From positions 3,688,853 to 3,752,852 of the forward strand of contig CP054936.1 in NCBI GenBank assembly GCA_013364255.1: 64,000 bases of DNA, read 5' to 3'. This DNA comes from Streptomyces seoulensis (GTDB taxonomy: Bacteria; Actinomycetota; Actinomycetes; Streptomycetales; Streptomycetaceae). Position 1 is the stretch's first letter. Each line of letters opens with the position of its first letter. Both the position numbers and the translations under genes were made by a program. The notes under the pieces were generated by a model that was not told where the DNA came from, did no database searches, and saw only the letters and a list, made by a program, of their open reading frames with translations. Of this stretch, positions 43,246 to 52,012 are shown one piece after another.

Positions 43246-44268
43246 TCACAGCCGGTCGAGCAACTGCTTCTTCTTCTGCTCGAACTCGGCGGTGGTGATG
43301 ACCCCCGCCGCGTGCAGCTCGCCCAGCCTGGCTATCTGGCCGAGGACGTCCTCGGAGGCGGCCGGGACGCCGGCCGGATGGGCCGGGGCGGTCCGTCCCG
43401 GACTGCCGACGGCCAGCCGCAGCGCCTCGTCGAGCCGGGCGAGGTCCTCCGTCCTGAGGCCGTTGAACTCCACGACGACGCCCTGAAGAGTCTCCACCTG
43501 CATGCTGCCCCTGGTGACCTTCTGCCGGCTCGCCACCGTCCTGACCTCCCTCAGGTAGAGCGCGGACACCTCGTCCCGGGAGAACCCGCTCCGGACGAAC
43601 AGCAGCCGCAGCTGGGTGAGGACGACCGTGCCCGGGCTGCCCGTACCGCCGTCGCCGAGAGAGCACTCCGCCACGACGAACACCTGCTCGTCGCCGAGGA
43701 GGAGGCCGGGCAGCGCCTTGAGGGCGGACCGGCACCGCTCACCCGTGGCCGAGGCGAGCCCGGCGGCCATGATGTCCTGGCGGGCGGCGGCCCGCGGGCC
43801 GATGTCCCGGGCGAGCCGGGCGGCGCGGTCCCGCCGCGCGGCGTCCTCGGCCACGGCCCGCTCCTCCTCGGCCTCCTTCCGGACGCGCTCGCGCCCGGCC
43901 AGCCACGCCACCAGCGGGTCGGCGGCGGCCTCGTAGGCGGCCGCCACGTCGACGTCCTGTGCCTCGTTCGTCCGTACGACGCTCCAGAGGTAGTCGTACA
44001 GGGTCCGGAACGCCTCGCGCTGCCCGTACGTGAACCCGATGGTGTTGGGGTCCTCGTCGGACCCCACCGGGACCAGGACCCGTCCGCCGAACCACAGGTG
44101 GAGCCGGCCGCGCCGCAGCCGGGTCGCGTCCTTCACCTCCACGCCGGACAGCGCCCCCAAGGGCAGCACGCGCGGTGCGAGGGGTTCCGGCCTCCTGTCC
44201 GTCCGGCATACGGTGAGCGTCGCCGGGCCGACCTCGACCCAGCCGCCCGCACCCTCGTACCTGGCCAT
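43246..44268 (-). CDS. bacterial PH-domain protein with SHOCT tail
   Basis: A 340-residue soluble protein. Residues 1-70 form a PH-like beta domain (GGWVEVGPATLTVCR, LPLGALSGVEVKDA). A basic coiled-coil (RKEAEEERAVAEDAARRDR) follows. A second PH-like domain runs from about 170 (VFVVAECSLGDGG, GTVVLTQLRLLFVRSG, VEVEFNGL-like VVVEFNGL). The last 30 residues are a SHOCT helix pair (LGELHAAGVITTAEFEQKK). The PH parts may bind lipids or proteins. GGAGG lies seven bases before the ATG at 44268. It follows the membrane protease by 114 bp on the same strand and is probably its partner. Confidence 0.8.
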   Translation of the reverse strand: MARYEGAGGWVEVGPATLTVCRTDRRPEPLAPRVLPLGALSGVEVKDATRLRRGRLHLWFGGRVLVPVGSDEDPNTIGFTYGQREAFRTLYDYLWSVVRTNEAQDVDVAAAYEAAADPLVAWLAGRERVRKEAEEERAVAEDAARRDRAARLARDIGPRAAARQDIMAAGLASATGERCRSALKALPGLLLGDEQVFVVAECSLGDGGTGSPGTVVLTQLRLLFVRSGFSRDEVSALYLREVRTVASRQKVTRGSMQVETLQGVVVEFNGLRTEDLARLDEALRLAVGSPGRTAPAHPAGVPAASEDVLGQIARLGELHAAGVITTAEFEQKKKQLLDRL

Positions 44269-44382
44269 CGCGTTGCCTCCGTCCGATCGACTGCGGGTGG
44301 TCGTCCGGCCCGTTCCCGCCACGCGCGCGACGTGCCGCGGGTCCGGCCGTGCGCGTGCGTGCCGCGGGTCCGGCCGCGCGGG

Positions 44383-46605
44383 TCATCCGCGCCGGTCCGG
44401 TCGTCCGCCGCCGGGTCCTCCCCGGCCGAGATCCGTGAACTGCTGCAGGACCGCCGCGTACGCCTCGGCCCGGTCCCCCGGCGCGCCCGACCTCCCCTTC
44501 GCCAGGACGTCCCGCGGCACTCCTGCCTGCCGTTCCCGGTACTCCTCCAGCCGTCCTCGGTGCTCCTCGTCCCAGTCCCGGAACACCGCGCCCGACCGCG
44601 CGCCGCCGACGGAGGCCATGAGGACGAGGCACAGCGCGAGACCGAAGACGGCCAGGGACACCACGGTGCTGTCGTGCACCAGCGCTCCCTGGAGGGCGAT
44701 GGCGGCGACGGCGACGCCCGCGCGGAGCAGCCACCTCCCGGCGTCCCCGGCCAGGCGTGCGAACGGACGGGACCGGGCGTCCGCCGCCCGCGTCCCGCGG
44801 CGCACGCCGAACAGGGGCGGCCGGTAGGCCGCGCCCAGCCGCAGCGCCGCCAGGACCCGGCCGAGGACGCCGGCCGCCGTCAGCCACCCGCACTGCCAGG
44901 ACACGGTGCGGGCGATGCCGGGCTCGGCGTGACCCCAGACGAGCCACACCGTCCCGGTCGCCGCCGCTCCCCACAGCCCCACCCAGACCACGGCCCGCCC
45001 GGCCGCCGCCAGCCGCGCCCCGGGCGCGCGCCGCTCCTCCTCGTACGCGCGCCACTGGCGCGCCCGCAGGGCGTGCGCTTCCCGCAGCGCCTCCGTCGTC
45101 CGCCGGGCCGTCCACTCCTCGGCGGCCTGCCGGGCGGCCACCTCCGCGTGGCGCGCGGCGTAGGCGGCGAGGTCGGTGCGCACCAGCCACGCGACGGGAG
45201 CGCCCGCGTCCGCGCCGTGCGAGCGCAGCCAGTCGTACCAGGCCAGGACCCCGTCGGCGGGCGGGGTGACCCGCTCGCCGGCCAGCCGCAGCCGCTCCCC
45301 CGCCCCGGGGTGGGGCAGCAGCGCCGCGAGCAGCAGGCCGCGCGCGCCGTCCCCGGTCCACTCCCGGACGTCCGCCGGCACTCCGGGGGCCCGGCGGACC
45401 AGGTCGAGCGAGGCCGCCCGCGCCCTGTCCCAGTCCCGCTGCAGGCCCTCGACGCCGCTCAGCGCAGTGAACCCGGCCAGCGCGTCCAGCAGTTCGCCCC
45501 GGCACAGGTCGTCGTACAGGTCCCGGTCGGGACCGCCGTCCGCCAGCCGCCCCTCCAGACACGCCCGCGTCAGCGACGGGAAGGTCACCGCCGCGCCCCG
45601 CCACACGGGATCGCCCGAGGGATCCAGCCAGCTCAGCAGGCGCAGCAGCTTCAGGTCGGCCGTCAGGCCGGGACGCAGCAGCCATCGGTCGATCAGGAGC
45701 CGCAGCCCCTCCACGTCGTCGGTCTCCGCGTCGTCGAACTGCCGCAGCCAGGCCAGCAGGTGCCGCGACCCCTCGGACCGCTCCTCGGCCCGGCCCCCGC
45801 CGCCGAAGAACTGCCGCGCCGCCTCCGCCCAGTGCGAACGGATCGTCGCCGCCAGGTCCCGCCGCGCGGTGTGCCGGACGCCCGCGAGGACGAGGGGCTT
45901 GCGCTCGGGAGCGGCGGCCGACAGCTCGGTGACCAGGGGCGGCGCCCCACCGTGCGCGGCGACGGCCGCCGTGAGGGAGGCGTCGGCGAGCAGCGCCGAG
46001 CTGCGCACCGCTTCGAGCCGGCGGCTGCTGAAGTTCTCGGGCATGCTCACGATCACGCCCAGCAGGCGGCCGCGGGCGAAGAGCGCCGCGCCCGACATGC
46101 CGCCCCACGGCGAGCCCGCCCCGGCCGCCTCGGGCGCGACGTCCTTGACGTCGAGGACGTACCGGCCGCGGACCAGACCGGCCCCGGGGCGCAGCGCGCA
46201 CTCGATGTGCTCGATGTCCAGCCGGCCTCCCGGGGCCCGCGCGATGCGGGGGAAGCCCATCGCCTGGCAGTCCCCGATCGGCGACGCGTCCGTCAGCCTG
46301 GCCCAGTGCACCGGACCCAGGCGGTGCGCGACGTCCGGCGGCACGAGATCGCCGGGGGCCAGCAGCAGAGCGGCGTCGACGGCCGCATCGTGCCGCCGCC
46401 ACACGACCCGGCAGAGCCGCGTGCCGCCGCCCACCGTCGACACGCTGACGTGTTCCAGGCCCTCGGCCACGTGAGCGGCGGTCAGCACCAGCCGGGGCGT
46501 GAGCAGATAGCCGCTGCCCGTCCGGCCGCCCCCGGTCAGGGCGGCGACACGCGCCAGTTCCGGTCCGCTCGCGCGTCCCGCTCCCGGCCCCGGAGCGTCG
46601 GTCAC
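44383..46605 (-). CDS. membrane-tethered trypsin-like serine protease
   Basis: A 740-residue protein with no signal peptide. Residues 10-200 are a chymotrypsin-fold protease with His45 (LTAAHV), Asp77 (VDAALLL) and Ser171 (GGMSGAALF). A helical region (200-510) has repeated Trp/Leu motifs. Four membrane helices lie at about 538-558, 566-588, 625-642 and 645-667, then a charged cytosolic tail. With the protease domain at the N terminus and no export signal, it is expected in the cytosol at the membrane. It starts with GTG overlapping the stop of the Trypco2 gene (GTGA). Such proteases are predicted effectors or activators in bacterial conflict systems; the substrate is unknown. Confidence 0.82.
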   Translation of the reverse strand: MTDAPGPGAGRASGPELARVAALTGGGRTGSGYLLTPRLVLTAAHVAEGLEHVSVSTVGGGTRLCRVVWRRHDAAVDAALLLAPGDLVPPDVAHRLGPVHWARLTDASPIGDCQAMGFPRIARAPGGRLDIEHIECALRPGAGLVRGRYVLDVKDVAPEAAGAGSPWGGMSGAALFARGRLLGVIVSMPENFSSRRLEAVRSSALLADASLTAAVAAHGGAPPLVTELSAAAPERKPLVLAGVRHTARRDLAATIRSHWAEAARQFFGGGGRAEERSEGSRHLLAWLRQFDDAETDDVEGLRLLIDRWLLRPGLTADLKLLRLLSWLDPSGDPVWRGAAVTFPSLTRACLEGRLADGGPDRDLYDDLCRGELLDALAGFTALSGVEGLQRDWDRARAASLDLVRRAPGVPADVREWTGDGARGLLLAALLPHPGAGERLRLAGERVTPPADGVLAWYDWLRSHGADAGAPVAWLVRTDLAAYAARHAEVAARQAAEEWTARRTTEALREAHALRARQWRAYEEERRAPGARLAAAGRAVVWVGLWGAAATGTVWLVWGHAEPGIARTVSWQCGWLTAAGVLGRVLAALRLGAAYRPPLFGVRRGTRAADARSRPFARLAGDAGRWLLRAGVAVAAIALQGALVHDSTVVSLAVFGLALCLVLMASVGGARSGAVFRDWDEEHRGRLEEYRERQAGVPRDVLAKGRSGAPGDRAEAYAAVLQQFTDLGRGGPGGGRPDRRG

Positions 46606-46946
46606 AGCGGCCCGGCCGCGGCGAGACCGGAGGCGTCGGCCTCGCCCTCACCGGAGATCAGCAGCGGATCCCCGGTGGCCCTGCGGGGCTCCAGGGTCAG
46701 CGCGACGCGATGGGTGCGGGTGCGGCCCGCCCCCGCGTCGGCCTCGCCGGAGACGACGAACGCCTTGATCCCGCCGCGCACCCGGGCGTCCGCGCGCAAT
46801 TCGACCGTGAACTCCAGTTGTATGGGCCCCACTTGGAACACCATGTCGCTTCCGGCCCCCTGTGCGGCGGCGCGCAGCAGTTCGTCGCGCACCGCCTGCA
46901 CGGCCGCCGCGAGCTCGATGCCCCCGGCACTCCCTGTGATCTCCAA
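46602..46946 (-). CDS. Trypco2-domain protein (trypsin-co-occurring)
   Basis: A small protein matching the domain named for its pairing with trypsin-like peptidases. It opens with a helix (GIELAAAVQAVRDELLRAA), then strands MVFQVGPIQLEFTVELRAD, IKAFVVSGEADAG and RTRTHRVALTLEP. The C terminus is a Gly/Ala tail. I start at TTG 46946, eight residues before the domain; a GTG at 46994 is in frame. The 4-base overlap with the protease gene implies coupled translation. The domain has been catalogued in predicted conflict systems as an adaptor or chaperone for the protease, without experimental proof that I know of. Confidence 0.8.
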   Translation of the reverse strand: MEITGSAGGIELAAAVQAVRDELLRAAAQGAGSDMVFQVGPIQLEFTVELRADARVRGGIKAFVVSGEADAGAGRTRTHRVALTLEPRRATGDPLLISGEGEADASGLAAAGPL

Positions 46947-47244
46947 CTTCCTTGCCCCCGTGGTGAGTCGAGCCGCGCATCGTGGTGCACACACAGTAGG
47001 ACACCAGAGTGCCGGAGGAGGCGCGTCGGCGCACGACCGGATCGGGCCGGATCACCTGCCGGGGGCGGAACGCCGGCGCGGGCGCGCCCGCACCTCGCCG
47101 TGACCGTGTAACAGCGGCGTACTAGACGTCGGCGGGGTGGAACGGCGCACCCGGCCGGGCGGCTCCTAGCGCTCAGAGACGCACGCTCGCACCGGCCGGT
47201 GCCGAGCGGACGAGCCCCCCGCAACCGATGCTGAGGAAGAAGCG

Positions 47245-47976
47245 ATGCGCGTTCACAAGGTCACCCTCGCCGTCCTGGCCGTCGCCGCGAGTCTCTCGCT
47301 CACGGCGTGCCAGAGCGACGACGACAGCGCGGGAGGGAGCGGTCCGTCGGCCGCCGCGTCCTCCTCCGGCGGCGGTTCGGGCTCGGCCGGTTCGGACCAA
47401 GGGGGCACTCCGGGCTCCGCCGAGGGGAGTTCGGGCGGCACCGGCACCGGCGGGAGCGCCTCCTCCGGCAAGGGCTCCGCGGGGCAGGGGACCACCGGGT
47501 CCGGGTCGGGTTCCGGGTCGGGTTCCGGCTCCGGGTCCGGGTCCGGGTCCGGCCAGAGCGGCAAGTGCCGCACCGACGACCTGAAGATCACGGCGCGGGA
47601 CACCACCATCGGCGGCGATCCCCAGGGCACGGTCACGGTGCAGCTCACCAACCGCGGCGGCCGGTCCTGCACCCTCTCCGGGTACGCGGGCGTCGACCTG
47701 AAGACCAACGCCGGTTCGCTGTCCGCCCGGCGCACCGGCAAGAGCACCGGTCCGGACGTCCTCAAGGCCGGGCAGACGACGTACTTCGGCGTCTACTACC
47801 CGGTCAACACCTCCGGCGGCTCCGGCGTCCGCGTCACCGGACTGCTGGTCACTCCGCCGAACGAGACGAAGACGGTCACGCTCGCCTGGCCGGGCGGCGG
47901 CTCGCTGCCCGTCACGGAGGGCGGCGGCTCCGGGGTGAAGGTCGGCCCGATGGGCGGTGAGGGCCAGGGCGGCTGA
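47245..47976 (+). CDS. DUF4232 lipoprotein
   Basis: A 243-residue exported lipoprotein. The signal peptide ends in LTAC (Cys22). It is followed by an 85-residue Gly/Ser linker, including an eightfold GS repeat coded by GGGTCC/GGTTCC units (about 47500-47555), and a C-terminal DUF4232 beta domain with two Cys (KCRTDDLKITARDTTIG, CTLSGYAGVDL). DUF4232 proteins are common streptomycete surface proteins of unknown role. The preceding 250-bp gap (46995-47244) holds no gene. Confidence 0.88.
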   Translation: MRVHKVTLAVLAVAASLSLTACQSDDDSAGGSGPSAAASSSGGGSGSAGSDQGGTPGSAEGSSGGTGTGGSASSGKGSAGQGTTGSGSGSGSGSGSGSGSGSGQSGKCRTDDLKITARDTTIGGDPQGTVTVQLTNRGGRSCTLSGYAGVDLKTNAGSLSARRTGKSTGPDVLKAGQTTYFGVYYPVNTSGGSGVRVTGLLVTPPNETKTVTLAWPGGGSLPVTEGGGSGVKVGPMGGEGQGG

Positions 47977-48012
47977 CCCGTACGGACAGCCCCCCCCCCG
48001 CGCCCCCGCCCC

Positions 48013-48990
48013 TCAGGGCCGCGGCTGCGACTGACGCCGCTCCAGCGCGAGGGCGTGCAGCTTCTCCAGCCGCTCCCGGGACTCGTCGTCCGCCGGGACG
48101 TAGGTCACCATGCGCGGGCCCACCTCCGGGCTGAGCCACAGGTCGGTGTGATCGACGGTGACCCGGCCGACGTGGGGGTTGCGGAACTCCTTGCGCTTGC
48201 TGGCCGGGCTGACCACCTCGTGCCGGTCCCACGCCTCGCGGAAGTCCGGCGAGGTGTCGCGCAGCCGCTTCAGCAGCGTCTTCCAGGCCGGTTCGCCGAG
48301 GTGGCCGGCCATCGCCGCGCGGAAGCGGGCCGCCATGTGCCGCAGCGCGTCCTCCAGGTGCACGATCGAGGAGCGCCACTCCTCGTGCGTGTACGACAGG
48401 ATCATGCAGTTGCGGTCCTCGGGCGGCACCGTTTCCAGGTCGCAGAAGAGCAGGCCGTAGGTGCGGTTGTAGGCGAGGATGTCGTACCGGCTGTTCTGGA
48501 GGCAGGCCGGGAACGGCTCCAGCTGCTCCAGCACCGCGCGCAGCGCCGGGGTGACCGACGGGCAGACCGTGGCCGGCGTCGGGTCCGTCGCGCCGGCCAG
48601 CTGGAAGAGGAAGGCCCGCTCGCCCGGGTCGAGCAGCAGCGTACGGGCCAGGGCGTCCAGCACCTGCACCGAGACCTGGATGTCCCGGCCCTGTTCCAGC
48701 CAGGTGTACCAGGTGACGCCGACCGCGGAGAGCTGAGCGACCTCCTCGCGGCGCAGCCCGGGCGTACGGCGCCGGACGCCGCGGGGCAGCCCGACCCGCT
48801 CGGGCGCGATGTGCTCGCGGCGGTGCCGGAGGAAGGCGGCCAGTTCGTGCCGCCGGATCGCCGACGTGGCGGCCGGGCCGCTGCGCGCGGACGGGTCGGC
48901 GCTCGCCTGCGCGCTCCGGGCGGCTGGCCGCGCGCTCCGGGCGGGCGTCGGCGCGTTCCGTACGGTCGTCTCCTGTGTCATGGTGCTCAT
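48013..48990 (-). CDS. XRE-family regulator with MmyB-like ligand domain
   Basis: A 325-residue regulator. After a 50-residue Ala-rich leader comes the HTH (LAAFLRHRREHI, TPGLRREEVAQLSAVGVTWYTWLEQG), then the MmyB-like ligand-binding domain (LLDPGERAFLFQLAG, DILAYNRTYGLLF, FREAWDRHEV). This family often represses an adjacent transporter gene when no ligand is bound. It is divergent from an MFS gene. The start could be ATG 48990 or the ATG at 48981. A C10 run lies just after the gene (47990-47999). Confidence 0.9.
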   Translation of the reverse strand: MSTMTQETTVRNAPTPARSARPAARSAQASADPSARSGPAATSAIRRHELAAFLRHRREHIAPERVGLPRGVRRRTPGLRREEVAQLSAVGVTWYTWLEQGRDIQVSVQVLDALARTLLLDPGERAFLFQLAGATDPTPATVCPSVTPALRAVLEQLEPFPACLQNSRYDILAYNRTYGLLFCDLETVPPEDRNCMILSYTHEEWRSSIVHLEDALRHMAARFRAAMAGHLGEPAWKTLLKRLRDTSPDFREAWDRHEVVSPASKRKEFRNPHVGRVTVDHTDLWLSPEVGPRMVTYVPADDESRERLEKLHALALERRQSQPRP

Positions 48991-49036
48991 GCTCCCAGCC
49001 TGCCGCCGGACGGACCCTGTTTCCAGGTACTTCCGC

Positions 49037-49060
49037 TACCAGGATAAGGACACTCTGGTA
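49037..49060. promoter_or_regulatory. inverted repeat between XRE regulator and MFS gene
   Basis: TACCAG and CTGGTA are separated by 12 bases, and a third related GGTAC lies just upstream (49026). The site is 32 bases before the MFS start and 47 bases from the regulator start, the place expected for the XRE operator. Confidence 0.55.
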
Positions 49061-49091
49061 CCCGTCTCGCAGCAGGCGCAGGCTCGTCCCC

Positions 49092-50522
49092 GTGACCACG
49101 CAAACCCTCTCCTCCCGCACCGTCCGGCGCCCGGCGGCCACCGCCGCCCTGGGCGGGCTCGGACTGTTCACGGTGCTGCTGGGCGCGGCACTGCCCCTCA
49201 TCGACTTCTTCATCGTCAACGTCGCCCTGCCCACCATCGGCCGCGACCTGCACGCGGGCGAGGCCGTCCTCGAACTCGTCGTCGCCGGCTACGGAGTGGC
49301 CTACGCCGTCCTCCTCGTCCTCGGCGGCCGGCTCGGCGACCTGTTCGGCCGCCGCCGGCTCTTCCTCGGCGGCATGGCGGCCTTCGGCCTGACCTCGCTG
49401 GCCTGCGGACTCGCGCCGAGCGCGTGGACGCTGGTCGCGGCGCGGGTGGCGCAGGGCGCGTCGGCCGCCGCGATGCTGCCGCAGGTGCTCGCCACCATCC
49501 AGGCCACCACGGCCGGCCCGCGCCGGGCGAAGGCGATGGGCCTGTACGGCGCGACGGCGGGCCTGTCCATGGTGGCCGGCCAGATCCTCGGCGGCGTCCT
49601 GGTCGCCGCCGACCTGTGGGGCAGCGGCTGGCGCTCGGTGTTCCTGGTGAACGTGCCCGTCGTCGTCGCCGGACTGCTGCTCGCGACCCGCGCCGTCCCG
49701 GAGACCCGCTCGGAGCGCCCCGAGCCGGTCGACGGCCCCGGCACGGTGCTGCTCGCGCTGTCCCTGCTCACCCTGCTCGCCCCGCTCACCGAGGGCCGCG
49801 CGGCCGGCTGGCCGCTGTGGACCTGGCTGTCGCTGGCCGCGTTCCCGCTGGTGGCGGCCGCCTTCTACGCCGTGGAGCGGCGCGCGGACCGGCTCGGCCG
49901 GACGCCCCTGGTGCCGCCGAGCCTGTTCCGCCTGCTGTCGCTGCGCCGCGGTCTGACGCTGATCGTGCCGTTCTCGATCGGCTTCAGCGGCTTCATGTTC
50001 GTCATCGCGGTGGCCCTCCAGCAGGGCGCGCGCCTGGGTCCGGTCGCCGCGGGGCTGGCGCTGGCGCCGATGGCCGTCGTCTTCTTCCTCGTCTCGCTGG
50101 CCGGTCCCCGGCTGGTCGCCCGGTTCGGCAGCCGGGTGGTGACGGCGGGCGCGGTGGTGCAGTTCGCGGGCGTGGGCCTGATGGCGCTGGTGGTGCACGC
50201 GTCCTGGCCGCACGTCGGCTTCCTGGCGCTGCTGCCCGGCACGGCCGTGGCCGGCGCGGGGCAGGCGCTCCAGCTGCCGATCATCTTCCGGATCGTCCTG
50301 TCCGAGGTGCCGGCCGTCCGGGCCGGGGTGGGCAGCGGAGTCATGGTGACCACCCAGCAGTCGGCCCTGGCGCTCGGCGTCGCCACCCTGGGCACCCTCT
50401 TCCTGTCCCTGGTCCCCGCCATGGGCATGGGCGACGCCCTGGCGATCACGCTCCTGGTCCAGCTGGCCGGCGTGGTCCTGACCGGTCTGCTCAGCCTCCG
50501 CCTGCCCCGCACGATCGGCTGA
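49092..50522 (+). CDS. DHA2-like MFS efflux transporter
   Basis: A 476-residue transporter with 14 predicted helices: FFIVNVALPTIGRDL in helix 1, GGRLGDLFGRRRLF in loop 2-3, and MLPQVLATIQATTAGPRRAKAMGLYGA in helix 4-5. The start is GTG 49092 (VTTQTL); the frame is open upstream into the divergent promoter region. It is likely derepressed through the divergent XRE regulator and exports a drug or metabolite. Confidence 0.88.
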   Translation: MTTQTLSSRTVRRPAATAALGGLGLFTVLLGAALPLIDFFIVNVALPTIGRDLHAGEAVLELVVAGYGVAYAVLLVLGGRLGDLFGRRRLFLGGMAAFGLTSLACGLAPSAWTLVAARVAQGASAAAMLPQVLATIQATTAGPRRAKAMGLYGATAGLSMVAGQILGGVLVAADLWGSGWRSVFLVNVPVVVAGLLLATRAVPETRSERPEPVDGPGTVLLALSLLTLLAPLTEGRAAGWPLWTWLSLAAFPLVAAAFYAVERRADRLGRTPLVPPSLFRLLSLRRGLTLIVPFSIGFSGFMFVIAVALQQGARLGPVAAGLALAPMAVVFFLVSLAGPRLVARFGSRVVTAGAVVQFAGVGLMALVVHASWPHVGFLALLPGTAVAGAGQALQLPIIFRIVLSEVPAVRAGVGSGVMVTTQQSALALGVATLGTLFLSLVPAMGMGDALAITLLVQLAGVVLTGLLSLRLPRTIG

Positions 50523-50661
50523 CGCGCCCGATCGCCTGACGCGCGGCCCCGGACGGGGATTCGTCCGCCCCGATGACTGCCCCGATGACTTTCCGCGTCG
50601 GCGGGAGTCGTACGTACGGCGGACAACGGCGAGGAACCTGAGGAAGAGGCGGGCCCGGACG

Positions 50662-51801
50662 ATGAGCGCACTGCACGACATGCTGCGGCGGCACGTGGAC
50701 GACGGCACGGTGCCGGGAGCGGTGGGCCTGGTGGCCCTCGGCGACGACGTGGAGGCGGTGGCCGCCGGCTCGGCCGACACCGCCGCAAGCGCCCCGATGA
50801 GCCGGGAGACGATCTTCCGCGTCGCCTCCCTCACCAAGCCGATCACGGCGGCGGCCGTGCTGACGCTGCTGGAGGACGGGGTGCTCGGCCTCGCCGATCC
50901 GGTGGCGAAGTGGCTGCCGGAGCTGGCGGACCCGGTCGTCGTACGGGACCCGGCGGGCCCGGTGGACGACGTGGTGCCGCTCGCCCGGCCGATCACGGTG
51001 GAGGACCTGCTCAGCTCGCGCACCGGCTGGGGCCTGCACGCCGACTTCTCCCTCCCGGCCGTCCGCGCCCTGGCCGAGGTGGAGGATCACGGCACGCCCC
51101 TCCAGGAGTGGCCGGAGCCGGACGTCTGGCTGGAGCGGCTGTCCCGGGTGCCGCTGCTGCACCAGCCGGGCGAGGCGTGGCTGTACGGCACCTCCTCCGC
51201 ACTCCAGGGCATCCTGGTCGCGCGAGCGTCGGGCCGTACGTTCCCCGAGTTCCTGGCCGAGCGGATCTTCGCACCGCTGGACATGCGGGACACGGCGTTC
51301 GAGGTCCCGGCGGCCAAGCGCGACCGGTTCACCAGCTTCTACTTCCCGCACGAGACGGAGGGCCTGAGGCTGGTGGACGGGCCGGACGGCGACTACAGCC
51401 GTACGCCCGCGTTCCCCTCGGGCGGCGGCGGCCTGGTCTCCACGGCGGACGACCTGCTGGCCTTCGCCCGCGTGCTGCTCGGCGGCGGCACGGCCAACGG
51501 CCACCGCCTGCTCGGCCCCGACTCGGTGCGCCGGATGACCGCCAACCACCTGACCGCAGCCCAGCGCGAGCCCGCCGACCTCTTCCTGGAGGGCCAGGGC
51601 TGGGGCTACGGCGGCGGAGTCGACCTCACCTCCGCCCAGCCGTGGAACGTCCCCGGCCGCTACGGCTGGATCGGCGGCACCGGCACCACCGCCCACCTCG
51701 TCCCCGCCACCGGCAAGGTGACGATCCTCCTCACCCAGGTCTCGATGACGAACCCGACCCCGCCCCCGCTGATGCGCGCCTTCTGGCGAGCGACCGCGTA
51801 G
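50662..51801 (+). CDS. beta-lactamase-fold serine hydrolase
   Basis: A 379-residue class C-like serine hydrolase without a signal peptide, so cytosolic. The active Ser/Lys pair is in VASLTKPIT (S-x-x-K near 56), the second motif Tyr is in LYGTSSALQG, and the third is GWIGGTGT. Such cytosolic members are usually esterases or D-aminopeptidases and not antibiotic beta-lactamases. It is monocistronic, with a purine-rich stretch before ATG. Confidence 0.87.
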   Translation: MSALHDMLRRHVDDGTVPGAVGLVALGDDVEAVAAGSADTAASAPMSRETIFRVASLTKPITAAAVLTLLEDGVLGLADPVAKWLPELADPVVVRDPAGPVDDVVPLARPITVEDLLSSRTGWGLHADFSLPAVRALAEVEDHGTPLQEWPEPDVWLERLSRVPLLHQPGEAWLYGTSSALQGILVARASGRTFPEFLAERIFAPLDMRDTAFEVPAAKRDRFTSFYFPHETEGLRLVDGPDGDYSRTPAFPSGGGGLVSTADDLLAFARVLLGGGTANGHRLLGPDSVRRMTANHLTAAQREPADLFLEGQGWGYGGGVDLTSAQPWNVPGRYGWIGGTGTTAHLVPATGKVTILLTQVSMTNPTPPPLMRAFWRATA

Positions 51802-51840
51802 GACGGCAGGGCTAGGTCACCACGGCTTCGGCAGTGTTGG

Positions 51841-51858
51841 GTCACTGAGGCTGAACTC
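51841..51858 (+). repeat. left copy of an 18-bp direct repeat
   Basis: GTCACTGAGGCTGAACTC is repeated with two changes at 54312-54329. The two copies bracket a lower-GC segment with two genes of unusual composition, so they may be remnants of an insertion target or of element ends. Confidence 0.55.
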
Positions 51859-52012
51859 GTGATGTCGTGCTGCTGGTCAGGCCGGTCTGACGGACAGGAC
51901 GGTCCCGGCGAGGCAGTCGTCTACGAGGTGGCTGTGATACCGCGATCAACTCGGCTCTCCTGCATGCAGGATGAGATACTCAGTCCCACAGCTGAGCCTT
52001 CAGGGGGGCCGA

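Noticed and set aside
43312..47103. 1263-codon open frame on the plus strand
   Set aside because: It is the antisense shadow of the Trypco2-protease-PH operon, whose genes have clear domains.
47500..47555. Non-coding GGGTCC repeat array
   Set aside because: It is in frame and encodes the Gly-Ser linker of the DUF4232 lipoprotein.
50662..51801. Antibiotic-resistance beta-lactamase
   Set aside because: There is no signal peptide, and the third motif GWIGGTGT and general layout fit esterase-like class C relatives better.
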